Positions 1-11,000 of a stretch of DNA of 64,000 nt are shown piece after piece; position 1 is the first letter of the stretch, and the number at the start of each line of letters is the position of its first letter. Source of the DNA: Triatoma infestans. Taxonomy: Eukaryota; Arthropoda; Insecta; Hemiptera; Reduviidae. The DNA lies in the NCBI GenBank assembly GCA_011037195.1, contig JAAEAF010014515.1, positions 62,001 through 126,000 of the forward strand. The letters are read 5' to 3'. Below the pieces are notes generated by a model, which saw nothing but the letters and a program-made list of their open reading frames with translations, did not search any database and had not been told where the DNA came from. The translations under genes and the position numbers were made by a program.

Positions 1-63
1 TATAATTTTTTCCAACTAAAATAGTTGTTGAATATGTCGATGGGACCGCAATGCTGGATAACA

Positions 64-366
64 TCTGGTATTTTATCCGTTGAAGCATGCATATTTGTAG
101 TTTTCCTGACCGGTTTCTGATTTTCATCCATAGTCAGAGTAAATTCACCAACTTCGTGTAGAGAGTTCACTTCAACTTAATGTTTCTTTTACACTCACAC
201 TTGCTGATTGTATCAATACAACCAACAAGTGTGAGTGTAACAGAAACATTAAACTGAAGTGAACTCTCTACACAAACTTGGTGAATTTACTCTGACGGTG
301 GATGAAAATCCGAAACCGGTTAGGAAAACTACAAATATGCATGCTACGACGGATAAAATACCAGAT
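64..366. repeat. Palindromic Penelope-type terminal repeat pair
   Basis: Two arms, 64-203 and 225-366, are reverse complements with scattered mismatches around a spacer of about 20 bp. Each arm carries a hammerhead-like block: minus strand 106-139 and plus strand 292-321, the latter reading CUGACG, then a GGAU/AUCC stem, then GAAACCGG. The left arm is homologous to 51,410-51,530. No protein-coding part remains. Confidence 0.75.
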
Positions 367-2079
367 AAAATAGTTGTAGTTGAACCCCGTAACTATAACT
401 GGTAGTTGGGAAAAGTAGTTACAAACGAAATTACTAACTGTAATTTAGTTATAGTTGTAATTACTAATAACAGTAACCACTTTTTTTTTTGCTTAAGCAA
501 CTTAACCTTAGTTATACAATATATAGAAATTCTTAATAGTATCAATTAGATTGTTCAGCAAAATTAATTGCTTTGTTAGAAAGATATAATTTTCTAATAA
601 ATAATAAGTCCCAGTTAAGTGATTGGATATAGGATTTTAAAAAGTTACAATTTTTTAGGACATTTTTCGTTGCGCTGAGAAGAAAAGTGTTGAATTGAAA
701 CTCGTCAACTACTAGTTACAAACCAATACTTGGTAATTTTTCAACTACTAGTTGTAATTTTACATTCCAATTACAACTACAAAAGTTGTAAAACATAAGT
801 GCAAAAACAACTAGCAAATACTTATATTTTGTAATTACTGAGAAGCAACCATTTAATTAGTATTTGTCACTTAAAAATATGGTTAACTGCTTTTATAGTT
901 AAACTACAGCCTAACTCTGCAAAAAAAGTGAACTTGAAACAAGCCTTTTGTACAATCAGATATTAATTTGGCAGGATTTCAGCATGATTAAAAAGAAGGA
1001 TGATTCTGAAGTACAAAATAAAAATACTCTTGAGCAGAACTCTTCTTTTACTTGGAAGTTGGAAGCCTGCTGAAATTTAGTACAATGAGGAACAATACAA
1101 TAGAGGGCTAAACAATGGCTTAGTTTCCACTCCGATATATGAAAAGCAGCAAAAAATTATCTATTTAAAACTATAATGAAATAACGCTGAAAAGAAAAGC
1201 AAAAAGGGAACAGATCATAGCAAAGAATCAACATATCACTTTTATTGGTTGGTTATTATTTTCTTCAAAAATGCATTAATTTTTACCATTTTCTTTCTGT
1301 TTTTTGTTTTCAAACTCATTCAATTTTAGAAGGCTGATAAAATTTTTAAAAGCAACTTAAACGTATTTCATAAATATGAACAGATTAAATAAATTTTTTG
1401 AGTATTAATTTTTTTTTGAGATTCTAGATTAACAAAAATTAAATACTATCAAAATTAAAACAAAACAAAAAAAGTAATTAGAAAAAAGCACCGAAGACTT
1501 TCAGTAGAACAATGCAACATAATTAAGATTGTACAAGGTTCAACGATATTTTCTGGGTATTAGATATGTAACAAATCAAAATTTCTGAAGCGCATTTCAA
1601 ACATGGTAAAAAATTACAATTATTAATTATGTTTGGGGAGGGGAGATTGGGAGGAAGACCGGCTTTGGCAAGCATTTTCGTTCTTTAAAAAATGAATGTA
1701 AATTAAAATTATTATTTTAAGTATCTCTCAGCCACCTTTAAAGACACTGATGATCAATGGTCTTGCACATCGAGATTGTATTGGGCTGCGAAAAGTCGCA
1801 TAGCATTGCTATCAATATAGGCACAGAGGGGGGAAAAAATGAAGAACATATAGTTTTCGAGAATGCAGGGAACAGTTTGATTGATATGTATGAATAGCTA
1901 AACATAAAAAAAGAAATATCGCCGATGTAATGGGACTTAATCACTTCCCACTACATCAAATTCACTGCATTTCCGCCTACCTCAAGCTCCTAGAGAGAGC
2001 ATCTGTATGCTGGAAGAAGAAGTTTCAGAGAGTATGAGCTAGACATGCCGCCTGTTTAAATAGAGGCCTGACCACTCAC
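367..2079. other. AT-rich 3' flank without recognised genes
   Basis: Only short A/T runs and short chance frames are present. A moderately GC-richer patch near 1,940-2,080 leads into the next repeat. I see no gene, tandem array or transposon end here. Confidence 0.5.
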
Positions 2080-2300
2080 TCTGTCTCATTTAATCGTTTC
2101 AAACGTTTTACCATCAACCGCCAACGTTCAACGTACTGCGCCAGTTAGGCTCTTCATCTCTGCGTATGTCACTCTATTCTCACGGTACTATACTCTTACT
2201 CTAAAATATTATAAAGTAAAGACCTTGCAGTGTTTATTATTCGCACAAAATACAAACAGTGTTCAGTAAGCCTAACTTTACTCAACCTAAGTTTTTCTTC
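2080..2300 (+). repeat. 'CACTCTGCCAGTC' family block, copy 1
   Basis: The block runs from a Ser/Thr-codon-like pyrimidine-rich stretch through TATTATAAAGTAAAGACC to CAGTGTTCAGTAAGCC. Related copies lie at 36,590-36,760 (minus), 57,640-57,800 (plus), 58,540-58,650 (minus) and, weaker, 33,400-33,560. The hammerhead-like hairpin at 2,317-2,457 follows directly, suggesting that both belong to one element. Confidence 0.55.
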
Positions 2301-2316
2301 CAAACAACTACAAAAT

Positions 2317-2457
2317 ATCAGAGACATTTTCCGTGGTAGCCTGCTTCATTTTGTGGTCATCGACCGGTTTCGGGCGTTCGCCCATCTTCAGGATGCGTTC
2401 TTCAGACAGTGTGCCAACACTAGCTCTCTGTAGGCTACCACGGAAAATGTCTCTGAT
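2317..2457 (-). repeat. Hairpin with hammerhead-like core
   Basis: Perfect or near-perfect 26-bp inverted ends (2,317-2,342 and 2,432-2,457) enclose a loop. On the minus strand (2,361-2,392) the loop reads CUGAAGA, a GGGC/GCCC stem with GAAC loop, then GAAACCGGUC. This is the CUGANGA...GAAA pattern of hammerhead ribozymes reported in Penelope-like elements, with one extra U before stem II. Decayed relatives occur at 27,717-27,830, 38,140-38,215 and 39,730-39,830. Confidence 0.65.
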
Positions 2458-3029
2458 GCTTTCCAGCTCTGCGGAACCAACCACCACAACAACTACAAAA
2501 TATCCGCTACTATTTAAAAGTGTCAAAGAATTGGAATTTAATATTCTATTCGGTAATTATTAGAAAATCTGATTTCTATTTTCCGGCCAAAATTAGTTAA
2601 CTAGAAATACCTTTTACTGAATAGTACTAATGTCATTTTTATTTGAAAGACATTTCCAATGAAATTGATTTTAAGGGCGATCAGAGGCGAAGGGTAAACT
2701 ATCACTTTATTCCTATCAAATTCGAATTCTATGATTCCTCCACTTTTGTGAGATTAGGGATTATTAAATATGCTTTAAGATATTATTTTTTAAGTAAATT
2801 TGTCTGTAGAAAGTTAATGTTATGGAGTGAGAGAAAGTTATATGAACTGGTTGACTACAGGCAATTTGATATTGACTCAAATGAAATAACAATAATTTCG
2901 AAATTACGTTTGAAAATCTTATTCTGAAATATAGGCAGTCCTAAATTTTAATAAATAAATGGTATTATTAATGTATTAACGTTTTCTTTGAAAATCACTG
3001 ATAACTTCTTTACTTTTTTTTTTTATTTA
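2458..3029. other. Intergenic DNA, nothing recognised
   Basis: A 94-codon frame at 2,643-2,927 matches no family I know and has no splice or codon evidence. The rest is AT-rich. Confidence 0.4.
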
Positions 3030-3112
3030 AACTAGGTAGCTGAGATCCTAAGTGACTGCGTCTTTCACATAAGCTTCGAGCCCCTTCACTTGTGTGTCGG
3101 ATCCTTAATTAT
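3030..3112 (+). repeat. Possible tRNA-derived SINE head
   Basis: The stretch has an A-box-like TAGCTGAGATCCTAAGTG and a B-box-like AGCTTCGAGCCCC at tRNA spacing. No cloverleaf acceptor stem is evident, so it is more likely SINE-derived than a functional tRNA gene. It does not share the body of the SINEs at 14.4 and 62.7 kb. Confidence 0.35.
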
Positions 3113-3799
3113 GACATTTTAACAAGAATTCAAAAGTAAGGAAATCTACTTAGTAAAATAGAATATTTATCCATAAACATACTTACAAAATCAAGCGAAA
3201 TTAAGGTTAAATTCTGATTTTTATTTTTATTACAAAATTAAGGCATAATTCAGAATTTATGCTCATTTATGCCCCACAGAATAAGCTCATTTTAGACTAA
3301 TTTTCGCGACAACGAACCTCTAGGGTAACGTAATTTCTAGGTTCTTCACATTAAGGGGCTTATATTTTAATGTACATTTTTTTTTTTTAACTAAGACAAT
3401 TAATATACAATCCTAGAAAAACAAGAATACAAATTGTTACACTTTGTACAATCTCAACTTATTTGCAAAAACTAAAAGAAACTAAAATAGATCATTGTAC
3501 TATTAAATAAATTATTAATTAAACCAACAACATTGTGAGCCATCTTGTAATTATTCCGAACAGATGTTTTCTGATGACAATTTCTGTAAACTAAACAAAA
3601 TTATTTATTTATTTTAATAATAGTTAGAAAATCTATTGCGAAATTTCATGCGAACAAACACCCTGTACAAAAAAAGCATAAATGCAAATTCGATCGACAC
3701 AAGTATATTAAAGCGCGAATAGAAATCGAAATATACAAATACAGCAATAACTTTTTTTGAGTATGCTCACCTCAAAAAAGAAAAAAGAAAACTTTTTTT

Positions 3800-5172
3800 G
3801 AAAATACACTCGCCACAAAAAATGGGACACATATTTTTCTATATAAAAATAGTTTTAACTCTACTTTGTCTAGCGTTGGTATATTTTCGTTTATAACTAA
3901 TAAAAATGATATTTACAATACTTTAATCACAACTCCTAACTTTATTGAGAATAAATGTGGAAAACCGTAGAAATTCATTTAGTGCGGCTTTCTGGACTGA
4001 GACAGATATTGTAAATAATGAGATTTATTTTTAATTCCACATTATATTTAATTTTATCGTTAGATTGCTTTATTTGCTAACTTTATTAACAGAGAAATGG
4101 TCAATTCTTTTGAGTTGGAGGAAGGACGACATACGGCACACCGTTTAGGTCTGTCACGTTCTGCAGTTCATCCTACAATCATACATTTCAGAAAAACGGA
4201 GAATATGTCTGAGACTCGGAATTGGTCGTAGAAGGCTCACAACAGATCGGGACGGCCGATTTCTTTTCTTTCGCTCTCAATCCTGTGCATTCGGTTTCTT
4301 ACAGGTACAGAGCTTAGGAATATAACCTATCTAGTCAGGGGGAGTTACCGTGAGCGCTGTGAGAAGTAGGTCTGATGGCTAGGAGACCAGCATCAGTACC
4401 ATTAATAACCAGGAATCATCGTGTAAGCTGGTTAGCTTTTGCCGATTGGCATCTCCACTGGCCGGTAGAGCAATGTGGGGCTGTTCTTTTCACAAATGAA
4501 TCGCGGTTTGATCTGAAATCTTCATGCGATCGAATTTATGGAGAAGGCACGGGAGGGAGCGCTTCATTCAATATATTATTACTATCGGACGTGCTCCTTT
4601 TCAACCACAATCGATTATGTGAGGGGTGGGTTAAGTTTGAAGGCCCGCATCGAAATAACTGTTTTTGAAAATGGCGCAATGACCGCTGCTAGGTATGTTG
4701 AAGACCTTCTTCTAGAGGCAGTCACATACCGTTTGCTCCATTTATCGGGGCCAGTTTCATTTTAATGAATGATAACGTCAGACCACATACAGCCAGAATT
4801 GTCATCCATTTCTTGTAGGAAGTCAGTATAAAAATGTGAGCGATTACTCTGCACGTTCTGCGGCCATGAATCCCATAGAACACCTATCGCAAATGCTCAC
4901 GAGGTGTGTTAAAGCTCGTATTCAACCTCCAAATACTCTGCTACAGCTCCACAGAGCCTAGAAGAATGGGATGCCGTTCGACAAGAGACAATTCAAAACC
5001 TGAATGCATCGATGACCCGCCTATCAGAATTCTTAGTATTGCCCGAGGAGGCAATACCAAATACCAAGGATGTGAAAAAAGGATGTTTTTTTTTTTACAT
5101 CAATTCAAGTCAAGGGTTGATGTAAAAAATTACCACAACAAGATATTATTTAACTAGCGAGTTGTATTAAAA
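3800..5172 (+). mobile_element. Tc1/mariner element, decayed
   Basis: Putative inverted ends are imperfect: ATACACTCGCC at about 3,804 and its near complement at about 5,155-5,170. Between them lies a Tc1-type transposase relic, starting around 4,090. Helix-turn-helix-like LSRSAVHPTI is followed by the D-containing GAVLFTNESRF (4,475-4,510), then NDNVRPHTARIV (about 4,770-4,805), and a C-terminus ending ARGGNTKYQ. Reading frame changes and stops occur at several places, so the gene is dead. Confidence 0.8.
4095..5070 (+). pseudogene. Tc1-like transposase pseudogene
   Basis: IS630-Tc1-mariner transposases cut and paste DNA using a DDE/DDD triad. Visible pieces, in order across several frames, are a paired-type N-terminal domain (HTAHRLGLSRSAVHP), the first-Asp strand context (AFADWHLHWPVEQCGAVLFT), the second-Asp block (MNDNVRPHTARIVIHF) and the C-terminal ARGGNTKY. 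The third acidic block (normally PDLNPIEHLW) survives only as IP-NT. Multiple frameshifts and stops prevent expression. Confidence 0.8.
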
Positions 5173-5392
5173 ATAGATTGTTACAATAAATGTTATTTAT
5201 TACTGAAAAAATTGTATTCAATGAAACCCATTTTTTTTTTGTGGCTGAAGGTTGAGTGTATAAATAAAAGAGTAAATACATGCAGAATAGAATGTAATAA
5301 GAGAAACGTAAGCAATAAACGGAATTTCAAAAACAAACAAAAATTGAAACATGCTAAAGCAAAACAGAACATGCAAAACAAAATGTGACAAA

Positions 5393-5394
<2 letters not shown>

Positions 5395-5420
<26 letters not shown>
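5395..5420. repeat. (AG)n microsatellite
   Basis: Thirteen AG units. The Leu/Ser-rich minus-strand frames over it are artefacts. Confidence 0.9.
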
Positions 5421-5423
<3 letters not shown>

Positions 5424-5607
5424 TGAAGCCACAAAACGAAATTCAGAAACAAACACCACATGATAGTTTGAAGATAAGATTTTAAAATAAATATCATAAC
5501 ATGTTCACATTAATATCAAGCAATTCTTGCCATCAATATTCTAATTTTTTCTAGTATTCTTATAAAATTATAATCTAGTAGATAATATATAATCATTTAC
5601 ATTTTAC

Positions 5608-6042
5608 GTTATGAAGAAATTTGGTGAGAATCCGTCAAGAAAAAACATTCAATTATGCCAACGTTTCGACAGAGTTTCCTGTCTTTATCAAGGCTTTAAT
5701 ATATAAAAAGTCTTGAAGATGTGGAGAAAGAATATTTAAACATACACATTTGTTACATAGCAGAAACATGAAAAGAAAAATTAAAAGGTACTAGTTACTA
5801 GTTTAATTTTCCTTTTATGTTTCTGGGATGTAACAAATGAGTATGTTTAAGTACTAGTTACTAGTTTAATTTTCCTTTTTATGTTTCTGAGATGTAACAA
5901 CTGTGTATGTTTAAACATTCTTTCTCCAAATCTTCACGACTTTTTATATATTACAGCCTTGATAAAGACAGGAAACTCTATCGAAACGTTGGCATAATTG
6001 AATGTTTTTTCTTGACCGATCCTCACCAAATTTCTTCATAAC
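5608..6042. repeat. Palindromic Penelope-type repeat with hammerhead-like motifs
   Basis: Arms 5,608-5,802 and 5,855-6,042 are near-complementary. Each holds a block with stem GACAG/CUGUC followed by GAAACGUUGG (minus 5,657-5,694; plus 5,956-5,993). The first half of the catalytic core is UUGAUAA rather than CUGANGA. In the centre a unit of about 60 bp starting AGTACTAGTTACTAG is tandemly duplicated (about 5,789-5,848 and 5,849-5,913). Confidence 0.8.
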
Positions 6043-7884
6043 ATAATTCATCAACGGTCAACAAATTCTTTTATATTTACATTTTACTTTAATTAACTGA
6101 AAATGTTTTAAATATTTTTACTTTCTCTAAAATCTTGAGGTCAGCTGAATCCAAATATTTTTATAACTTAGTATATAAAATTGGTATTAGTATTAGTAGT
6201 ATTATTAGTATATAAATAAAATACTGAAAAACGAAAAATCGGAGAAAGCTTAAACTTGTTAATCCGTTTAGCTATAGTACGGGATTTGATTAGAAGTTTT
6301 CAGTAAAAAATCCATTAAGTGCAACTTAACTAATTTATTTTCTTTAATTATTTGCAATTTTCTCGGGAACGGCTCCAAGATTTTCTTAAAACTGAGAATA
6401 CAAAAAAAAAAAAGAAGCCTATTACTGTTGTTTGGCATTTACAGGGAAAATCGATTTCTGGAGAATTCTGGTTATTTAAGACGTTTAGGCTTAATTTTAA
6501 ATTTTCATTTAAAAATGTTTCGAAGTCCCACAATCCATACAATATTAAGGGCAACTGAAAATTTAATACAAAATTCCTTACGCTCCTTGCGGTACCTTCT
6601 TGAGAATTAATTCATTAATATAATTTCATTAATTACATTAGTATCTCCTTTAATTATTATGTAACTTGTAGATGAACTGAAAAAAAAAAAAATTGACGCA
6701 ACACAATTTAAAGGGTGGAAATAGATTGTGTGACAAAAAATTCTGAGTGAAGGTACATTACATTCTCCATTCTCAACCAAATCAGTCACACAAACCCTTA
6801 TCCTTTTATTTTCAACCAACCTGAAGTAATAAGTTCTGTAGAAAAAAAAAAAAAGAAAATAGGATCGGTAACTTTTAATATTTCAGACAATACTTTGGAC
6901 AAATTCTGCACAATCGTTCAGTTTACGGTTTTGCAACACTTATACAAAACGCTTTTGTAAACTATTTTTGGATGAGATCGAAAGAGAAGCTGGGAATTAA
7001 AAATATATTATTCGATGTAATAAAATATGAGATTATCGCCTAAAGAGTTTAAAAATTTGCCTATGGTTTAGAAAAAAATAATTCTCGATATTATCCTACT
7101 TCTTAATATCTAGGAAGCGAAGGCCCTATACAAAATTCTGGGCAAGGAGCAGTTGAAAATTAATAGACATTCAGACAGGTTTTGTTATTTATATTATATG
7201 ACTTTTTATAATTATATTATTATCTTCTTTAATGATTTTATTATCAATCATTATTTAGCATGAGTTAAAAAGAGAAAAGAAAATATACGCAATATGTAGA
7301 CGGCTATACATATTTTGACAAAAATTTGGGATATTTTTATATTAAAAAGAAACTGTTAGTTAATGTATATTTCATTTTGATGTTATGAAAATGGTATAAG
7401 CCGAAAGAAATTAATGACTCCTACTGCATTCGAAATTCTAATACCGGTCTAATTGTAGTAAACATAATAAAAATTATCTAATGAAATGTCTGAATCTTGG
7501 ATTTATTTTTGCTTGAGTGGTCAAATATATTACGAATTGAATAGTATTCGTAATCAAGAAATCCGATTAGCTATAAATAGGTCCCTTTAGGAGCTCTGCA
7601 GTTGTAAGTATGTATGACGAAGCAACTGAAATGCCTCTAATACATTGGTGAAATAAATTAGCGATATCCTGTTATGCAAAACTGAAATGTAAACCAACCA
7701 TCCCTAGTTTTAAATCAACGCATAGATTCCCACAAGTCAACAAATGAAGTAATCCTTAACCACGTCCAAACAAAAGTGCCGGTAATTTTTTCCAATAATT
7801 TTGGATAAACTATTGAAACACTGATTCCAAGATAATTGCACAAATGCACTAGTATGCATCCTACCTGGGCGTCCTGCTTGTAAT
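6043..7884. other. 3' flank of the KIND-FERM-PDZ gene
   Basis: AT-rich DNA with poly(A) runs at 6,400-6,412, 6,680-6,692 and 6,842-6,854. Short frames here show no family resemblance. Any 3' untranslated region of the long isoform would start near 7,884 and run to lower coordinates; no convincing poly(A) signal was found. Confidence 0.4.
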
Positions 7885-8021
7885 TTATTTGTAACTTGAG
7901 TAGACTTGCACACTGCTTGGTCTTTTTGTTCTTTTAGGCTTCCACGGCGAATTATTATGCAAAACACTTACGTTTTCCGGTTGAAACTGTGTCAGTGATT
8001 TGTTATAAAGCAGCGTTTCGC
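7885..8021 (-). CDS. Probable last coding exon of long isoform
   Basis: After a weak acceptor (aaataaatatag) the required frame is open for 44 codons: ETLLYNKSLTQFQPENVSVL, then HNNSPWKPKRTKRPSSVQVY and SSYK, with TAA at 7,885-7,887. A GTAAGT inside it (near 7,971) is an alternative donor, so the true end could lie further downstream. The polypyrimidine tract is poor, and this is the least certain exon of the model. Confidence 0.45.
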
Positions 8022-11000
8022 CTATATTTATTTCGCCAAAGCAACATTGGCGGCATTACCCTATTGCAATATGGACGAAATGGTTTAAAAAAAAAAAATC
8101 ATTGACACAGAGTCAACCCGAAATCTAAAGGTTTTTAATGGTCTAGCTAGTATATGTAAGTTAATTGAGCATGGTTACAGTATTTTAGATCAACAAAGTT
8201 AATTTTTTCGTTTCTAGAACTTCTTCAATAATAAAATAAATTTCAATGACGAAATATCCAAAATCATGCTAGGCAATTATAATGTGTCATTTTAAGTTAT
8301 TTAACCGAACAGCAGTTCATTTGATATAATGAATGTAAAAAACATGAGAAAGTTCAATTTATTAACAAGCTCAACACATCGCAAGCATTAGTCATTAAAA
8401 AATCAATTCAAGAAAATAGTTTAAAGTTCATTGCATGCATTAGTTTGATTAGATTCTTATTTAGATTCACAAAAAAAATGCACCTCTTAAAAGCTCTTCC
8501 ATGCCCCTCATGTCACCCAAACCATGACAAAATCCCAAATAAAAGTGATAACAACAGTAATGAAAGATAATTAAACATTTATTTATCATGCCTTAATGAT
8601 AATATAAGAAATTATAATAAACAATATCCTACCTTGCTGAATTTCTTCATACTGTCCAGGTAACTTCTTGATTTTATTGTGGTGGCTTCCATTCTAAACA
8701 CAAAAACACAAAGTTATTAGCACAATCTGATAATAATCTAATAATGTTTAATCAAACTGCAAAAGTTCAATTATCAAATAAACTTACCTTTGTGTTTTCT
8801 TTGTCTGGCAACTTTTCTTCAATTTGACTTGTAGAAACCAGTTTACCTAGAAAGTAAAAAACAGGTAATGTAGTAATTTTCATAAACTGTGTCAACTACA
8901 TCATGGAAGTCCCTAGCAAATTCATTAGAAAAACTCATTTTTGGGAAGATGTATTTTCAGTAACACGTGAACAATGAATTTTAAACTTAAAAGATTTACC
9001 TATTTTCAATTTTTTATGAGTCTGTCTCAATTTATTGAAAATGAGTCGCAAAATCGCAGAACTTTCTAATTTGGAATTCTGTTTAGTTAGCACCAGAGAG
9101 TACAGATTATCAAAATCTAACAAAACAAAAAAAGGAAAGTCCCACTTTATGAACCTTTTTACTTCCTCTTTCCTAGAATGAGGATGCGATTGTACCAAAT
9201 TTTCGAAATTGAGCTTTCACCGGAAATACATGTTACGACCTCCCCTGTGTATGTATGCGGTGTGTGTGTGTGTTTTAACAAAATATCTCAAAAACGAAAA
9301 ATCGCAGGAAGCTCAAATTTGATACTCCGTTTGGACAATACTACCGCAACTGACACAGGGTTTCGGACAAAAACATCAACCGGAAATGCCACTTTACTGA
9401 TTTTTTTTTTCAGTTTTCCGCGATTTTCACGAAAACGGCTCCAACGAATTTCTTTAAACTTCGTATACTATATACACACATAAATACCTAACACTTTTAT
9501 CCTAGGACAGTTTCCAAGGAAAAATTAAATTTTTGGGTTACTTGGAGAACATAAGCGTTAATCTTTCCTTGAAAGTACCACTTCAATACAAGGGGTGCTT
9601 CAATACGGCAAGAACTTATTATTTTTATTTGAAACATTTTTATGACATAATTTTTATTCGTAATCTTTATTACGTAATCTATTGAGTCATTCTAGTGTTG
9701 CCAGGCTATGATCGCTCAACCATCTTCCAGGCTTATTTCAATCAGAAACTTCAGTATACTGGGAAGGGAAAGTTATCTATCTCTTCCTCTAACACTCTGT
9801 CTAATTCCCAAGCTTTCCAAACCTTCTCTGAATGGAATATGAATATGAATTATGATATTCTCTGAATATCTATTATACCCTAAGCTCAGCTTCTCCAGGT
9901 ACTCACTAAGTTTGACGTAAAATTCAGAAAGTATTTCGGAATACGAAAAATTTCTACCATTATATCATTTATACTTTCTCTCACTGCTTTAAAAAGAAGT
10001 ATTGCAATCGTACCAATACTGGAAATACATATTTTGAGTTTCATTGAGAAAAATTAGTTTTACGAATGGTCTCTATATGTATGTCTATGTGTGGTGTTTG
10101 TGAATAAATAAATATTTAAAAAAAGAAACTGATACTTGTTATTGGACACAATCCATCAACTGGAAAGTGCCACTTTAATACGGTTTTGTTTTTATCAGTA
10201 TTTCGCGATTTCCTCAAAAACGGCTTCAACGATCATTTGAAAACTTTGTATACTTACAAACCACACGAAAATAACTATCACTTTTATTGGAAATATTTTA
10301 CCAGGAAAACTGCTTTTTTGGACGGTTTCTGGGGGAACAGTAGCGTTAAGCTTTTCGCTTCGATACTTTGTGCGGTTCTTCCACCAGTCTAATTTTAGTA
10401 TACATTAGAATTCCAAAATGAAAATTTGAGTTTTATTGATATTTTTTATTTCAAAAAACGACTTCAACCTTTTCTTTGAACATAGAATGCTAACTGGACA
10501 AACATAATATATAATCGTATCACTTTTATTTGAAACATTGTTCCGAAAATAATTAATTTTAGTTAATACTGTAAAATTTGTGACGTTAAATTTCTTATAT
10601 GGAATTGGTCCAATGTTGTAGGTGCTCTCTTCTAGTCTAAAATGTAATCAGTTCTCTAGGGTTGGTAGATTGTTACTTATCGCACCCTCTATTTTTATGA
10701 CTGAATGATCTATTTTTATGAAAAATTAGTAAAGTTAGAAGTCTAAAGAAAATTTGTCATTTCAGAAGCCATTTCAACATATTAACAGCAGTAGGTAGAG
10801 AAAGTCATTTAAATATATTACATCAGATATTTTTAAATAACATGAACATTTTTGTTAGCTAACAAGCAAGTTTCTTTTACAATTACGTACGGAAAACTAT
10901 GATGACAACAATAATTGTTTATCCAGAAAATTACTTACCAGAAAATTGCAGTGGAATGCAATGAGACTTGGTTGTTTCAAAGCCTGGTGGTGGCGGTATA

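Noticed and set aside
2643..2927. 94-codon plus-strand frame
   Set aside because: No similarity, splice site or codon signal; such lengths occur by chance.
5193..5459. Leu/Ser-rich membrane protein frame on the minus strand
   Set aside because: It is produced by an (AG)n microsatellite and A-rich DNA.
7737..7967. 76-codon minus-strand frame
   Set aside because: It is out of frame with the gene model and overlaps the better-supported last exon.
8030..8075. Shared 15-mer with 34,265-34,280 as a transposon edge
   Set aside because: One short match of this size is expected by chance in 64 kb of AT-rich DNA.
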